64,000 bases of DNA, taken from Actinokineospora inagensis DSM 44258 (GTDB taxonomy: Bacteria > Actinomycetota > Actinomycetes > Mycobacteriales > Pseudonocardiaceae). The notes beneath the pieces were generated by a model. The model ran no database searches. It was not told where the DNA came from and saw only the letters and a list, made by a program, of their open reading frames with translations. The stretch's first letter is position 1, and the number at the start of each line of letters is the position of its first letter. This document shows, one piece after another, positions 50,170 to 59,579 of the stretch. A program made the position numbers and the translations under genes. The stretch is taken from positions 359,086 through 423,085 of the forward strand of contig NZ_KI519516.1 in the NCBI RefSeq assembly GCF_000482865.1. The letters run 5' to 3'.

Positions 50170-51114
50170 GTGCAGTACTTCGACGACGACGCGCCGCAGG
50201 TAGCCAAGATCCGGCGGCGGCGGTTCGACGATCAGCTCAACGACCCGCAAACCCGGTCCGGGCGGCTCACCGAGGCCGAACGCGAGCGACTGGCCCGGGT
50301 GCGCGAAGACGCGTACACCGCCGCCCAGGAACTGCCCCCGGGCGCCGACCGCTGGTCCACCTGGGTCGACGCGGCCCAGGGCCCGCACCCCCGACCGGAC
50401 TGGCTGGTCGTCGACGCGGCCGCCGTGGACACCGAACTCGGCGTGCTCAAGACCGGCAAGGAAGCCGACGTGTTCGTGATCGAGCGCGGCGTGCCCGGCG
50501 GTGAACGTTGCCTGCTCGCGGCCAAGCGGTACCGCAGCGGCGAGCACCGCATGTTCCACCGCGACGCCGGTTACCTGGAGGGCCGCCAGATGCGGCGGTC
50601 CCGGGAGAACCGGGCCATCGCCAACCGCACCGAGTTCGGCCGCAACCTGATCGCCGAGCAGTGGGCGGTCGCCGAGTTCGCGGCGCTGTCCCGGCTGTGG
50701 TCGGTCGGCGCCCCGGTGCCGTACCCGGTGCAGCGCGACGGCACCGAGGTGCTGCTGGAGTTCCTCGGCGACGCCGACCGGCAGGGTTCGCCCCGGCTGG
50801 CCCAGGCCCGGCCGGGACCGGTGGAGCTGCGCGAGTTCTGGGCGCAGTTGGTGGCGGCGCTGGAGTTGTTCGCGGCGCACGGGTTCACCCACGGCGACCT
50901 GTCCGCGTACAACATCCTGGTCCACGACGGGCAGCTCGTGCTGATCGACCTGCCGCAGGTCGTCGACCTGATCGCGAACCCGGCGGGTGCCGAATACCTG
51001 GCCCGCGACGTGGCCAACATCGCCCGCTGGTTCACCGCTCGCGGGCTGTCCGAGCAGGTCACGGACCCTGGCGCGCTCACCGCGCACTTGGTGGGGATCG
51101 CAGGTCTCGGATAG
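50170..51114 (+). CDS. RIO1-family atypical serine kinase
   Basis: This 314-residue protein has a RIO kinase domain from about 85 to 285. The nucleotide loop is LKTGKEADVFVIERG, the ATP Lys is in LLAAKRYR, the catalytic loop is FTHGDLSAYNILVHDG (Asp and Asn), and the metal Asp is in VLIDLPQVVDL. Bacterial RIO-type proteins are thought to act as kinases or ATPases in ribosome-related processes (by analogy with archaeal and eukaryotic Rio). The GTG at 50170 follows AGAGGAGTCCCACC. It precedes a DEAD-box helicase gene by 229 nt, which fits an RNA or ribosome theme. Confidence 0.9.
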   Translation: MQYFDDDAPQVAKIRRRRFDDQLNDPQTRSGRLTEAERERLARVREDAYTAAQELPPGADRWSTWVDAAQGPHPRPDWLVVDAAAVDTELGVLKTGKEADVFVIERGVPGGERCLLAAKRYRSGEHRMFHRDAGYLEGRQMRRSRENRAIANRTEFGRNLIAEQWAVAEFAALSRLWSVGAPVPYPVQRDGTEVLLEFLGDADRQGSPRLAQARPGPVELREFWAQLVAALELFAAHGFTHGDLSAYNILVHDGQLVLIDLPQVVDLIANPAGAEYLARDVANIARWFTARGLSEQVTDPGALTAHLVGIAGLG

Positions 51115-51182
51115 ACACGAACGTGATCCGGCTCCCGCGATGCGGGGGTAGGTCACGTCGTCGGGTAGAGTGGGGGAGCACC

Positions 51183-51248
51183 GTGAGCGGAGCCGACCTA
51201 GCAGGCTCCATCGAAGTGCCCGGTGCCACCAACCACCCGACGGCGTGA
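51183..51248 (+). CDS. possible 21-residue upstream peptide of the helicase gene
   Basis: A short frame starts with GTG at 51183, with GGGGGAGCACC as ribosome site, and encodes MSGADLAGSIEVPGATNHPTA then TGA. TAGAGT at 51166-51171 is a good -10 element placed so that transcription would begin at or near this start. It lies 96 nt before the DEAD-box helicase start and could be a leader peptide or chance. No homologue is known to me. Confidence 0.3.
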   Translation: MSGADLAGSIEVPGATNHPTA

Positions 51249-51343
51249 CCTACGCGCCGGGCTCGTCCGTGCGATAGCCTGCCGGCCTCCTGTGAAGAGG
51301 GCGGAGCCTCCCGAGACGTGCCATTTCGTCCGGAGAGGACCCC

Positions 51344-53428
51344 GTGCTCGACTCTGCCCTGCCCATGACCGGCCAGACCACCGACGACATCGACAACGTG
51401 ATCGACAGCGTCGACAGTGTTGACACCACCACCAGCAGTGACCTCGGCGGCAATGACCTCGGCGAGGTCGAGGACGGCGCCGACCGCAAGCCCCGGCACC
51501 GCCAGTCCGGCAAGGGCCGGTTCGAGAACACCGGCGTGACCTTCGCCGACCTCGGTCTGCCCCGCCCGCTGCTGCGCGCCCTGGCCGACGCGGGCATCGA
51601 CCAGCCGTTCCCCATCCAGTCCGCCACGTTGCCCGACGCGCTCGCGGGCCGCGACGTGCTCGGCCGCGCGCAGACCGGTTCCGGCAAGACGCTGGCCTTC
51701 GGCCTGGCGCTGCTGGCCCGGCTCGACGGCGGCAACGCCGAGCCGCTGCGCCCGCGCGCCCTGGTCTTGGTGCCCACCCGCGAGCTGGCCCTGCAGGTCA
51801 GCGACGCGTTGACCCCGCTGGCCCGCTCGCTGGGCCTGTGGTGCCGCACCGCGGTCGGCGGGATGTCCTTCACCCGCCAGTCCGACGCGCTGCGCCGCGG
51901 CGTCGACCTGCTCATCGCCACCCCGGGCAGGCTCTCCGACCACGTCCGGCAGGGCACCTGCGTGCTCGACTCGGTGCGGTTCTCCGCCATCGACGAGGCC
52001 GACCAGATGGCCGACATGGGCTTCCTGCCGCAGGTCCGCGAGATCCTCGACCTCACCGACCGCGAGGGCCAGGTGCTGCTGTTCTCGGCCACCCTCGACG
52101 GTGACGTCGACCAGTTGGTCCAGCGCTACCTGACCGACCCGGTGACGCACTCGGTGGACAACCCGACCGCCAGCGTCACCACCATGGAGCACCACCTGCT
52201 GCTGGTCTCCAAGCAGGACAAGGCCGACGTGGTCACCGAGATGGCCGCTCGTGACGGCCGCACCATCATGTTCGTGCGCACCAAGCACCACGTGGACCGG
52301 CTCGCCGACAAGCTGCGCTCGGTCGGTGTCCGCGCGGGCGCGCTGCACGGCGGCAAGACCCAGGGTGCCCGCAACCGGGTGCTCAGCCAGTTCCGCGAGG
52401 GCGACATGCCGGTCCTTGTCGCTACCGACGTCGCCGCCCGCGGCATCCACGTCGACGGGGTCAGCCTGGTCGTGCACGTCGACCCGCCCGCGGACCCCAA
52501 GGACTACCTGCACCGCGCCGGTCGCACGGCGCGCGCGGGTGAGGCGGGGACCGTGGTCACCGTCGTCACCCATGACCAGCGCCGCGGTGTCGTGCGGCTG
52601 ACCGACAAGGCCGGGGTCAAGCCCGAGCACACCAAGGTCCGTCCGGGCGACGCCGACCTGGTCCGGATCACCGGGGCCCGCGTGCCCAGCGGTGAGCCGG
52701 TGGTGGAGAAGGCGCCGCCCGCCCGGCCCAGCCGCGGTGACCGCCCGTCCCGCCGTTCCGAGTTCCGCCGCCGCGAGGGTGGCCGCCCGGAGGGCCGTGG
52801 CCCGCGCGAGTTCCGTGGCCGTGACGACCGCCCGCGTGACGACCGGCCCCGTGAGGACCGCCGGGAGCGCCCCGAGCGGGAGCCGCGCGCCGAGGGCACC
52901 GGCGTCGCCCGCCCGTACCGCGAGTCCCGGTCCGGCGACGACCGTCGGGAGCCCCGTGGCCGGGATTTCGGCGATGACCGCCGCCGCGACGTCCGGGACG
53001 GCGACCGCCCCCGCGGCCGCGACTTCGGCGACGACCGCCGCCGCGACTTCCGCGGTACCGACTCGCGTGGTGCCGACTCGCGTGGTGCCGATTCCCGGGG
53101 TGGCGACTCGCGCAGCCGTGACTTCGGCGACCGGGGCTTCGACCGCAACCAGGGTGACCGCCCCGGTTACGGCGACCGCAACGTCAGCGACCGCAGTGCC
53201 GGCGACCGTCACGCAGGCGACCGCAATGTGAGCGGGCACGGCGACCGTCACCACACCGACCGCGCGTTCGGTGACCGTCCGGCCCGCGAGCGTCGTCCGC
53301 GCGAGTTCGGCGACGCAGGCCGCGCGGGCGCCCCGCGTGAGGGCGTGAACCGCGCCGCCCGCCGGGCCAACATGCCCCGGGGCTGGCGCGAGGGTGACCG
53401 CCGCGTCGCCCAGGACCGCAACCGCTGA
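51344..53428 (+). CDS. DEAD-box ATP-dependent RNA helicase with Arg-rich tail
   Basis: This 694-residue RNA helicase has an N-terminal acidic extension (1-60) and a Q motif region (FADLGLPRPLLRALADAGID, FPIQSATLP). Motif I AQTGSGKT, Ia PTRELALQV, II DEAD (AIDEADQMADMGF), III SAT and VI HRAGRTARAG follow. From about 460 the protein is a low-complexity Arg/Asp/Gly tail with GRDFGDDRRRD and DSRGA repeats, likely an RNA-binding extension. It would unwind structured RNA in cold adaptation or ribosome assembly (family knowledge). The GTG at 51344 has GGAGAGGACCCC upstream. A 229-nt leader and a classic terminator frame it. Confidence 0.95.
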   Translation: MLDSALPMTGQTTDDIDNVIDSVDSVDTTTSSDLGGNDLGEVEDGADRKPRHRQSGKGRFENTGVTFADLGLPRPLLRALADAGIDQPFPIQSATLPDALAGRDVLGRAQTGSGKTLAFGLALLARLDGGNAEPLRPRALVLVPTRELALQVSDALTPLARSLGLWCRTAVGGMSFTRQSDALRRGVDLLIATPGRLSDHVRQGTCVLDSVRFSAIDEADQMADMGFLPQVREILDLTDREGQVLLFSATLDGDVDQLVQRYLTDPVTHSVDNPTASVTTMEHHLLLVSKQDKADVVTEMAARDGRTIMFVRTKHHVDRLADKLRSVGVRAGALHGGKTQGARNRVLSQFREGDMPVLVATDVAARGIHVDGVSLVVHVDPPADPKDYLHRAGRTARAGEAGTVVTVVTHDQRRGVVRLTDKAGVKPEHTKVRPGDADLVRITGARVPSGEPVVEKAPPARPSRGDRPSRRSEFRRREGGRPEGRGPREFRGRDDRPRDDRPREDRRERPEREPRAEGTGVARPYRESRSGDDRREPRGRDFGDDRRRDVRDGDRPRGRDFGDDRRRDFRGTDSRGADSRGADSRGGDSRSRDFGDRGFDRNQGDRPGYGDRNVSDRSAGDRHAGDRNVSGHGDRHHTDRAFGDRPARERRPREFGDAGRAGAPREGVNRAARRANMPRGWREGDRRVAQDRNR
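52930..53140 (+). repeat. in-gene repeats encoding the Arg/Asp tail of the helicase
   Basis: GGCCGNGAYTTCGGCGAYGA recurs about 55 bp apart (near 52960 and 53015), encoding GRDFGDDRRRD. A 15-bp unit encoding Asp-Ser-Arg-Gly-Ala/Gly is tandemly repeated four times near 53055-53115. The length of the tail should vary between strains. Confidence 0.7.
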
Positions 53429-53462
53429 CCCGGACACGACCGACTGACCCGGACCACGACTG

Positions 53463-53490
53463 AAGGGCCGCCCCGCACGGGGCGGCCCTT
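53463..53490 (+). terminator. hairpin terminator after helicase gene
   Basis: A perfect 12-bp stem, AAGGGCCGCCCC (53463-53474) with GGGGCGGCCCTT (53479-53490), has a GCAC loop and is followed by CGTCGT. It lies 35 nt after the stop codon. Confidence 0.85.
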
Positions 53491-53595
53491 CGTCGTCGAG
53501 AATGGTCGCGCGGGCGTGTCGAGAACCCGGCCCCGGCTCCGACCTCTGGGTGAACGCGGGCCGAGCAGGGTCCGCCACCGAACGAGGAGACCGAG

Positions 53596-53949
53596 ATGAA
53601 GTACCTGATGCTGGTCTACGGCAACGAGGAGAAGTGGGCGTCGATCCCGGCCGACGAACTGTCCGCCGGGATCGCCAAGCAGGACGCGTTCAACACCAGG
53701 TACCGCGAGACCGGTGAGCTCCTGGGCGCCTACGGCCTGGCCGACGCCGACACCGCCAAGCTGATCAGGACCGTCGCGGGCGCCACCGTGGTGACCGACG
53801 GCCCCTACCTGGAGACCAAGGAGTACATCGCCAGCCTGTACCTGCTCGACGTCGCCGACGACGAGCGGGCGCGCGAGATCGCCGCCGACATGCCCTTCAC
53901 CGAGGAGTCCCCGGTGGAACTGTGGCCCATCCAGCACGAAGCCTGGTGA
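53596..53949 (+). CDS. YCII-family (DGPF) protein
   Basis: This 117-residue protein of the YCII/DGPF family has KYLMLVYGNEEKWASIPADE at the N-terminus. GATVVTDGPYLETKEYIASL carries the DGP signature, and VELWPIQHEAW closes it. In actinobacteria such genes often sit with ECF sigma factors, but none is present here. The fold is ferredoxin-like; an enzymatic role is unproven. The ATG at 53596 follows CGAGGAGACCGAG. It is convergent with a VOC-family gene 49 nt away. Confidence 0.9.
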   Translation: MKYLMLVYGNEEKWASIPADELSAGIAKQDAFNTRYRETGELLGAYGLADADTAKLIRTVAGATVVTDGPYLETKEYIASLYLLDVADDERAREIAADMPFTEESPVELWPIQHEAW

Positions 53950-53998
53950 CGGCGGCCGAGGACCTGCCGCGTGCGCGCACGCCGCAGGTCCTCGCCGG

Positions 53999-54364
53999 TC
54001 AGGCTTCGTCGGGTTGGCCCACGCAGAACTCGTTGCCCTCCGGGTCCCGCAGGACGGTCCACGACAGCGTCGGCACCGCGTGCTCGCCGACGACGGTCGC
54101 GCCCAGTTCGACGAGCCGGGCGGACTCGGCGGCTCTGTCGTCGACCCGGAAGTCGATGTGCAGCCGGTTCTTGCCGACGCGCTCCTCGGGGACCTGTTGG
54201 AAACCGAGGTAGACGGTGTTGTCGCTGCTCTTGTCGGCGGGGCCGATGAAGACGAAGGTGCCGTAGTCGTGGGCGATCTCGTAGCCGAGGGCCTTGGTCC
54301 AGAAGTCGGCGAGGGTGTGCGGGTTCGCGCAGTCGACGGTGATGCCGCCCATGGTGATGGTCAT
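53999..54364 (-). CDS. VOC-family (glyoxalase/dioxygenase-fold) protein
   Basis: This 121-residue single-domain vicinal oxygen chelate protein has ITVDCANPHTLADFWTKALG at the start, RLHIDFRVDD in the middle (a likely metal His) and WTVLRDPEGNEFCVGQP at the end (Glu in DPEGNEF). Such proteins are glyoxalase or antibiotic-resistance-like, but the substrate cannot be told. The ATG at 54362-54364 was chosen because the frame upstream is a shadow of the divergent mtnA gene, 43 nt away. Confidence 0.88.
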   Translation of the reverse strand: MTITMGGITVDCANPHTLADFWTKALGYEIAHDYGTFVFIGPADKSSDNTVYLGFQQVPEERVGKNRLHIDFRVDDRAAESARLVELGATVVGEHAVPTLSWTVLRDPEGNEFCVGQPDEA

Positions 54365-54407
54365 GCCCGGCACGCTAGCGGTGACCACTGACGGACGGCG
54401 CGGGAAC

Positions 54408-55394
54408 ATGGTCGGTGTGCGCACCATCGACTGGAAAACCGACCACATCGTGATTGTCGACCAGACCCGGCTGCCGGACGAGGTCGTGTTCACACGGTTG
54501 CGGTCCGTCCCCGATCTGGTGACGGCCATCCGCACCCTGGCCGTGCGCGGCGCGCCCGCGCTCGGGGTGGCGGGCGCGCTCGGCGTCGCGTTGGCCGCAT
54601 TGTCCACAGCGGACCCGGTCGCGGCCGCCGCGGCGATCCGGAGTGCCCGACCGACCGCCGTCAACCTGGCCTGGGGGGTGGACCGGGTGCTGGCCAGGCT
54701 CGACGACGGGGTCGACGCCGTCGTCGCCGAGGCGGTCGCGACGCTGGAGGACGACATCCGGCTGAACCGGGCGTTGGCCGTCCGGGGTGCGGACTGGCTC
54801 GCCCAGCGGGTCACCGGCCCGGTCAACGCGCACACGCACTGCAACGCCGGGGCGCTCGCCTGTGTCGAGTGGGGGACCGCGCTCGGGGTACTGCGGGCGC
54901 TGCACGACCGGGGTGCCCTCGGTCACGTCTACGCCGACGAGACCAGGCCGCTGCTGCAGGGTTCCCGGATCACCGCGTGGGAGCTGCGGCGGATGGGCGT
55001 GGAGCACACCGTCGTCGTCGACTCGGCCGGGCCGTCGGTGATCGCGAACGGACTCGTGCACGCCGTGGTGGTCGGCGCCGACCGGATCGCCGCGAACGGT
55101 GACGTCGTCAACAAGATCGGCACGTACCCGCTGGCGTTGGCCGCCGCGCGCGCCGGGATTCCCTTCGTGGTCGCCGCGCCGGAGTCCACCGTGGACTTGG
55201 CCACCCCGTCCGGTGTCGACATCCCCATAGAGGTGCGTTCGGCGGAGGAGGTCACTGCGTTCCGCGGCGTCCGGGTCGTGCCGCCGGAGACCCGCGCCCT
55301 CAACTACGCGTTCGACGTGACCCCGGCCGACCTGGTCACCGCCATCGTCACCGAGGACCGGGTGTGGGAGCCGGGCGTAACCCGGGTGCGCTGA
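54408..55394 (+). CDS. mtnA: S-methyl-5-thioribose-1-phosphate isomerase
   Basis: This 328-residue isomerase of the methionine salvage pathway converts methylthioribose-1-phosphate to methylthioribulose-1-phosphate. Diagnostic segments are [16 protein letters not shown], the catalytic Cys in [18 protein letters not shown] (near 148), [17 protein letters not shown], and the catalytic Asp in [20 protein letters not shown]. The ATG at 54408 gives the usual short N-terminus (VGVRTIDW). No other salvage genes lie nearby. proS follows after 55 nt in the same direction. Confidence 0.96.
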   Translation: MVGVRTIDWKTDHIVIVDQTRLPDEVVFTRLRSVPDLVTAIRTLAVRGAPALGVAGALGVALAALSTADPVAAAAAIRSARPTAVNLAWGVDRVLARLDDGVDAVVAEAVATLEDDIRLNRALAVRGADWLAQRVTGPVNAHTHCNAGALACVEWGTALGVLRALHDRGALGHVYADETRPLLQGSRITAWELRRMGVEHTVVVDSAGPSVIANGLVHAVVVGADRIAANGDVVNKIGTYPLALAAARAGIPFVVAAPESTVDLATPSGVDIPIEVRSAEEVTAFRGVRVVPPETRALNYAFDVTPADLVTAIVTEDRVWEPGVTRVR

Positions 55395-55449
55395 TCTACC
55401 GGCGGTCACTACCCTCTACACGTCCACGCACACCCGAGGAGTCGTTGCC

Positions 55450-57201
55450 GTGATCACCAGGATGTCGACGCTGTTCCTGCGCACCCTGCGCGAGGATCCG
55501 GCGGACGCCGAGGTGCCCAGCCACAGGTTGCTGGTGCGCGCCGGGTACGTCCGCCGGGTGGCCCCGGGCGTCTACTCCTGGCTGCCGCTCGGCCTGCGGG
55601 TGCTGCGCCGGATCGAGGGCATCGTCCGGGACGAGATGGACTCGATGGGCGCGCAGGAGATCCAGTTCCCCGCGCTGCTGCCCCGCGAGCCCTACGAGGC
55701 GACGAACCGGTGGACCGAGTACGGCCCCAACCTGTTCCGACTCAAGGACCGCAAGGGCGGCGACTACCTGCTCGGCCCCACGCACGAGGAGCTGTTCGCG
55801 CTCACCGTGAAGGGCGAGTACTCCTCTTACAAGGACTACCCGCTCTGGCTGTACCAGATCCAGAACAAGTACCGGGACGAGGCGCGGCCCCGCGCGGGCA
55901 TCCTGCGCGGCCGCGAGTTCCTGATGAAGGACTCGTACTCGTTCGACCTGACCGACGAGGGCCTGGCCGCCAGCTACGCCGCGCACCGCGACACCTACGT
56001 GCGGATCTTCGACCGGCTCGGCCTGCGCTACGTGATCGTCAAGGCGACCTCGGGCGCGATGGGCGGGTCGGCTTCGGAGGAGTTCCTGGCCGAGGTGCCC
56101 ATCGGCGAGGACACCTTCGTCCGCAGCACCGCCTCCGACTACGCCGCCAACGTCGAGGCCGTGGTCACCGTCGCCCCGCCCGAGCGGTCCGTCGAGGGCC
56201 TGCCCGAGGCGCAGGCGCACCACACGCCCAACACGCCGACCATCGACTCGCTGGTCGCGTTCCTGAACCAGGCGGGCCTCGGCCGCGAGTTCACCGCGGC
56301 GGACACGCTGAAGAACATCCTGTTCAAGGTCCGCAAGCCCGGCGCGAAGGACTGGGAGCTGCTGGCCGTCGGCCTGCCCGGTGACCGCGAGGTCGACGTG
56401 AAGCGGATCGAGGCGGCGCTGGAGCCCGCCGAGGTCGCGGTGCTCGAAGAGGCCGACTTCGCCAAGAACCCGTTCCTGGTCAAGGGTTACATCGGCCCGC
56501 GCGCCCTGCTCGACAACGGCGTCCGCTACCTGGTTGACCCGCGCGTGGTCACCGGCACCGCGTGGGTCACCGGCGCGGACAAGGCCGACCACCACGTGGT
56601 CGACCTGGTGGCGGGCCGCGACTTCACCCCGGACGGCACGATCGAGGCCGCCGAGGTCCGCGAGGGCGACCCGGCCCCCGACGGCTCCGGTGGCACCCTG
56701 GTCGCCGCGCGCGGCATCGAGATCGGGCACGTGTTCCAGTTGGGCCGCAAGTACTCGAACGCGCTCGGCCTGTCCGCGCTCGGCCCGGACTCGAAGCCGA
56801 TCACGATCACCATGGGCTCGTACGGCATCGGGGTGTCGCGGCTGGTCGCGGTCATCGCCGAGCAGACCCATGACGAGTCCGGTCTGGTGTGGCCGCGGCA
56901 GGTGTCGCCCGCCGACGTGCACGTGGTCATCGCGGGCAAGGACGAGGCGCAGCGCGCGGCGGGGGAGGCATTGGCGGCCGAGCTCGACTCGCGCGGTGTC
57001 GACGTCCTGCTCGACGACCGCACCACCTCGCCCGGCGTCAAGTTCAAGGACGCCGAGCTGATCGGGGTGCCGACCATCGTCGTCGTCGGCCGCGGTCTGG
57101 CCAACGGCGTGCTGGAGGTCAAGGACCGGGCCAGCAACGAGCGGGTGGAGGTGGCCGTCGACGAGGTCGCCGACCACGTCACCGCGCTGGTCCGCGGCTG
57201 A
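55450..57201 (+). CDS. proS: proline--tRNA ligase (bacterial type with editing insert)
   Basis: This 583-residue class II synthetase charges tRNA-Pro. It has the N-terminal catalytic region ([20 protein letters not shown], motif 1), motif 2 [20 protein letters not shown], and an inserted cis-editing (YbaK-like) domain at about 225-400. Motif 3 [20 protein letters not shown] and the anticodon-binding domain from about 490 follow. The GTG at 55450 is preceded by CGAGGAGTCGTTGCC. It ends at a 14-bp hairpin shared with the convergent HAD gene. Confidence 0.97.
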   Translation: MITRMSTLFLRTLREDPADAEVPSHRLLVRAGYVRRVAPGVYSWLPLGLRVLRRIEGIVRDEMDSMGAQEIQFPALLPREPYEATNRWTEYGPNLFRLKDRKGGDYLLGPTHEELFALTVKGEYSSYKDYPLWLYQIQNKYRDEARPRAGILRGREFLMKDSYSFDLTDEGLAASYAAHRDTYVRIFDRLGLRYVIVKATSGAMGGSASEEFLAEVPIGEDTFVRSTASDYAANVEAVVTVAPPERSVEGLPEAQAHHTPNTPTIDSLVAFLNQAGLGREFTAADTLKNILFKVRKPGAKDWELLAVGLPGDREVDVKRIEAALEPAEVAVLEEADFAKNPFLVKGYIGPRALLDNGVRYLVDPRVVTGTAWVTGADKADHHVVDLVAGRDFTPDGTIEAAEVREGDPAPDGSGGTLVAARGIEIGHVFQLGRKYSNALGLSALGPDSKPITITMGSYGIGVSRLVAVIAEQTHDESGLVWPRQVSPADVHVVIAGKDEAQRAAGEALAAELDSRGVDVLLDDRTTSPGVKFKDAELIGVPTIVVVGRGLANGVLEVKDRASNERVEVAVDEVADHVTALVRG

Positions 57202-57212
57202 GTCCACTTTGT

Positions 57213-57250
57213 ACTGTGGCCCCGGAACACTCCGGGGCCACAGTGGTTTT
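57213..57250. terminator. bidirectional hairpin terminator with U-run
   Basis: A perfect 14-bp stem, ACTGTGGCCCCGGA (57213-57226) with TCCGGGGCCACAGT (57231-57244), has an ACAC loop. GGTTTT follows on the + strand. It lies between the convergent proS (+) and HAD phosphatase (-) genes. Confidence 0.9.
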
Positions 57251-57954
57251 CAGGCCGTGCGCAACAGGGTCGCGATGACGGCGGCCGGGTCGGACAGGTC
57301 GACCAGCACCACATCGGCCCCGCACTCGACGAGTTCCTCCACCGAGTGCCGTCCCGTGGCCACCCCCACCGCGACCGCCCCGTGGTGCCGCGCGGCGGCG
57401 ATGTCGTGTGGTGTGTCACCGATGACAACGACCGACCCGGGCGCGAACACGGTGCCGTACTTGGCTTCCGCGGCAGTCCGGGCCGCCGCGATCAGTTCGT
57501 GCCGGTCCGCCGAGACCGCCCCGTAGCCGCCGACCTCGAAGTCGACGTACCGCAGCAGGTCGAAGGCCGCCAGCTTCACCTCGGCCAACTCGGCGAGGTT
57601 CCCGGTCACCAACGACTGCACGACCTCGGGCCGGTCCGCGAGGTCCCGCAGCACCTCGACGGCACCCGGCAGGATCCGGCCCAGCCCGGCCAACCCGTCC
57701 CGCTCGGCACCGGCGATCGCGATCACCTTGGCGTAGACCCGCTCGACCTGTTCGTCGGTGCACTCGATGCCGTGCGCCTCAAGGAGTTGGACGGTGATGT
57801 AGCGGTCGGTGCGGCCACCGAACTGCGGCGAGTGGATCAGGTCCTGGTCGAACACCGCGGACAGGGCGCGGGCATACCAGTCGCGGCCCGCACCGGGGTA
57901 GTCGACGAGCGTTTGGTCGACGTCCCAGAGGACCAGGGTGCGCTTGGTGGTCAC
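57250..57954 (-). CDS. HAD-superfamily hydrolase (phosphoglycolate phosphatase-like)
   Basis: This 234-residue phosphatase has the nucleophile motif LWDVDQTLVDYPG (Asp near 11 and Asp 13), motif II in SLVTGN, a conserved Lys region, and motif III/IV VVVIGDTPHDIAAARHHG. The helical cap between about 20 and 90 is the C1 type. The substrate is unknown; phosphoglycolate or a similar small phosphate is typical. The ATG at 57952-57954 is preceded by a weak GGGTGACC site. It is followed on the same strand by its terminator and lies downstream of two membrane-anchored genes with its own start. Confidence 0.9.
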   Translation of the reverse strand: MTTKRTLVLWDVDQTLVDYPGAGRDWYARALSAVFDQDLIHSPQFGGRTDRYITVQLLEAHGIECTDEQVERVYAKVIAIAGAERDGLAGLGRILPGAVEVLRDLADRPEVVQSLVTGNLAELAEVKLAAFDLLRYVDFEVGGYGAVSADRHELIAAARTAAEAKYGTVFAPGSVVVIGDTPHDIAAARHHGAVAVGVATGRHSVEELVECGADVVLVDLSDPAAVIATLLRTA

Positions 57955-57980
57955 CCGGCCATCCTGCCCGACTCGCGGGG

Positions 57981-58805
57981 TCAGCCGAGCAGGCGCACGC
58001 TGTCCGCGATCGCGGCGAGGTCGGCCGGGCCAGGTGTCTCGGGGGTCATCGGCCCACCGCTCAGGTCGCCGTTGACCACCAGCAGGCGCAGCGAGGCGGC
58101 GTCACCGTCGTCGACCAGGACCATGATCATCTGGCCCTTGCCCGCCAGGCACTGGTCGCCGGTGGTGCTGACGGTCGCCTCGACCCGCACCCCGTCGACC
58201 TCCTTGCCGCCCGGCCCGGCCACCTTCACCGCCCGCGGCGTGCCCGCCACCACGTCGACGCCGCTGCCGCCCGCGTAGAACTGCTTGCCCAGGTCCTGCG
58301 CGATGTCGGTGACCAGTTTGTTCGGCTCGCCCCGACCGACCGAGCCCGCGCCGACGATGCCGCGGCTGTACCTGTTGCCGCCGCACTGGTAGGGCGTGAG
58401 CGACGCCAGGTTGTTGATCGACACCCCGGCGAGCGCCGTGGACCGGATCGACTGCGTGGCCGGGTCGCGCACCCAGCCCGTGGCGACCCGGTAGGAGAGC
58501 TTCGCCCCGGCGTTCTCGATCACATCACCGGACGGGGTCGGCGTCGTCCCGGTCGTGGTGGTGGTCGTGGTCGTCGTGGTGGTGGTCGTCGTGGTCGCTG
58601 CCGTGGTCGAGGGGTTCCCGGCCGCCCCCTGGTCGCCCGGTTTCTGCTTGCTCAGCAACACAACCGCCACCGTCGCCCCCGCGACCAGCGCGACCGCCAA
58701 CAGGGACAGCAGCACCACCACCCCGGTCCGGTTGCGCCGCGGTGGGGTCGGTGGGGGACTGGGGTAGAAGCCCAGGCCCTGGTAGTTGCCGCCGGGGTAG
58801 GTCAC
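57981..58805 (-). CDS. hypothetical membrane-anchored protein with Thr-tract linker
   Basis: This 274-residue protein has a Pro-rich cytosolic N-terminus (FYPSPPPTPPRR) and one membrane helix (TGVVVLLSLLAVALVAGATV, about 27-48). An uninterrupted tract of about 15 threonines (residues about 71-85) follows, then an extracytoplasmic domain with AGAKLSYRVATGWVRDPATQ, YQCGGNRYSRGIVGAGSVGR and DQCLAGKGQMIMVLVDDG. The paired Cys may form a disulfide. It shares layout and the C-terminal LR(A/L)(I/M).DSVR motif with the next gene upstream, so the two are likely paralogues. The GTG at 58803-58805 starts it. The function is unknown. Confidence 0.8.
   Translation of the reverse strand: MTYPGGNYQGLGFYPSPPPTPPRRNRTGVVVLLSLLAVALVAGATVAVVLLSKQKPGDQGAAGNPSTTAATTTTTTTTTTTTTTTGTTPTPSGDVIENAGAKLSYRVATGWVRDPATQSIRSTALAGVSINNLASLTPYQCGGNRYSRGIVGAGSVGRGEPNKLVTDIAQDLGKQFYAGGSGVDVVAGTPRAVKVAGPGGKEVDGVRVEATVSTTGDQCLAGKGQMIMVLVDDGDAASLRLLVVNGDLSGGPMTPETPGPADLAAIADSVRLLG
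58549..58605 (-). repeat. ACC/ACG trinucleotide run encoding poly-Thr
   Basis: Consecutive ACC, ACG and ACA codons on the minus strand give a low-complexity stretch of about 55 bp inside the membrane-protein gene. The mixed codons make slippage less likely than a pure repeat would. Confidence 0.7.
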
Positions 58806-58822
58806 GCGCGGACAGTACCCCG

Positions 58823-59530
58823 CTACGACCCCGGTCGGACACTGTCGGTCATGGCGCGCAGGTCGTCACCCGGGGCCAGCGGCGCGTCCGGGCCCCGGTC
58901 GTCGGTGTCCGCGCCGACCACCACCACCGAGGTCCCACCGGACACGGCAAGCGCGATCACCGTCACCACTCCCCGCTTGCTCGCGCACTTGTCCGCGTCC
59001 TCATCCTCGCTCGCCTCCGCGTCCGCGCGGATCAACGCGCCCCGCGCGCCGTCGCGGACCAGCGGCGTCGGCCGGGACAGGGTCACCTTCGCCGTCTGCG
59101 TGCCGTCGCTGTACTGGTCGGCCGCGATCGCCGCGGCCAACTCGGTGGCCACCTTCGTCGGATCGCCGTCGACCCGGCCGCTGCCGGTGAACGCCCGCCC
59201 GTACTCCGCGCCCTCGCACAGGTAGGTCCCGAAGTCGGTCAGGTGCGAGAGCACCGCCCCGTTCGACGACTCCAACGTCTCCGACTCCGGTGCCAGGGAC
59301 CAGCCCGCGGGCACCTCGTAGCGCAGGCCCGCCAGCGGGTCGTCCACCACCTGCCACCCCGGCAGCCGCGGTGACACCGGTGCCGCCGCGCGGGTCCGGG
59401 TGGGCGACACTGCCGTCACGCGCGGCAGGTCGGAGTCGTCGTCACCCGAGTCGAGGACCGCGACCACCCCCACCGCCGCTGCCGCCACCACGAGCGAGAG
59501 CGCCGCAATCGCCACTCGCTGGTTGCGCAC
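58823..59530 (-). CDS. hypothetical membrane-anchored protein
   Basis: This protein of about 235 residues has one N-terminal helix (VAIAALSLVVAAAAVGVVAV, about 5-24), an acidic stretch (DSGDDDSDLP) and an extracytoplasmic domain (YEVPAGWSLAPESETL, TYLCEGAEYGRAFTGSG, DKCASKRGVVTVIALAVSGG). It has two Cys and a final AMTDSVRPG motif like that of the neighbouring gene. The GTG at 59528-59530 is preferred, with TACCGT 7 nt upstream suggesting a leaderless start; an in-frame GTG at 59558-59560 is possible. It lies 17 nt upstream of the Thr-tract gene and is likely co-transcribed. The function is unknown. Confidence 0.78.
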   Translation of the reverse strand: MRNQRVAIAALSLVVAAAAVGVVAVLDSGDDDSDLPRVTAVSPTRTRAAAPVSPRLPGWQVVDDPLAGLRYEVPAGWSLAPESETLESSNGAVLSHLTDFGTYLCEGAEYGRAFTGSGRVDGDPTKVATELAAAIAADQYSDGTQTAKVTLSRPTPLVRDGARGALIRADAEASEDEDADKCASKRGVVTVIALAVSGGTSVVVVGADTDDRGPDAPLAPGDDLRAMTDSVRPGS

Positions 59531-59579
59531 AGCGCGAACGGTAGTCCAGCCCGCGCGCACGGTACCGGTGCCCCGCTGC

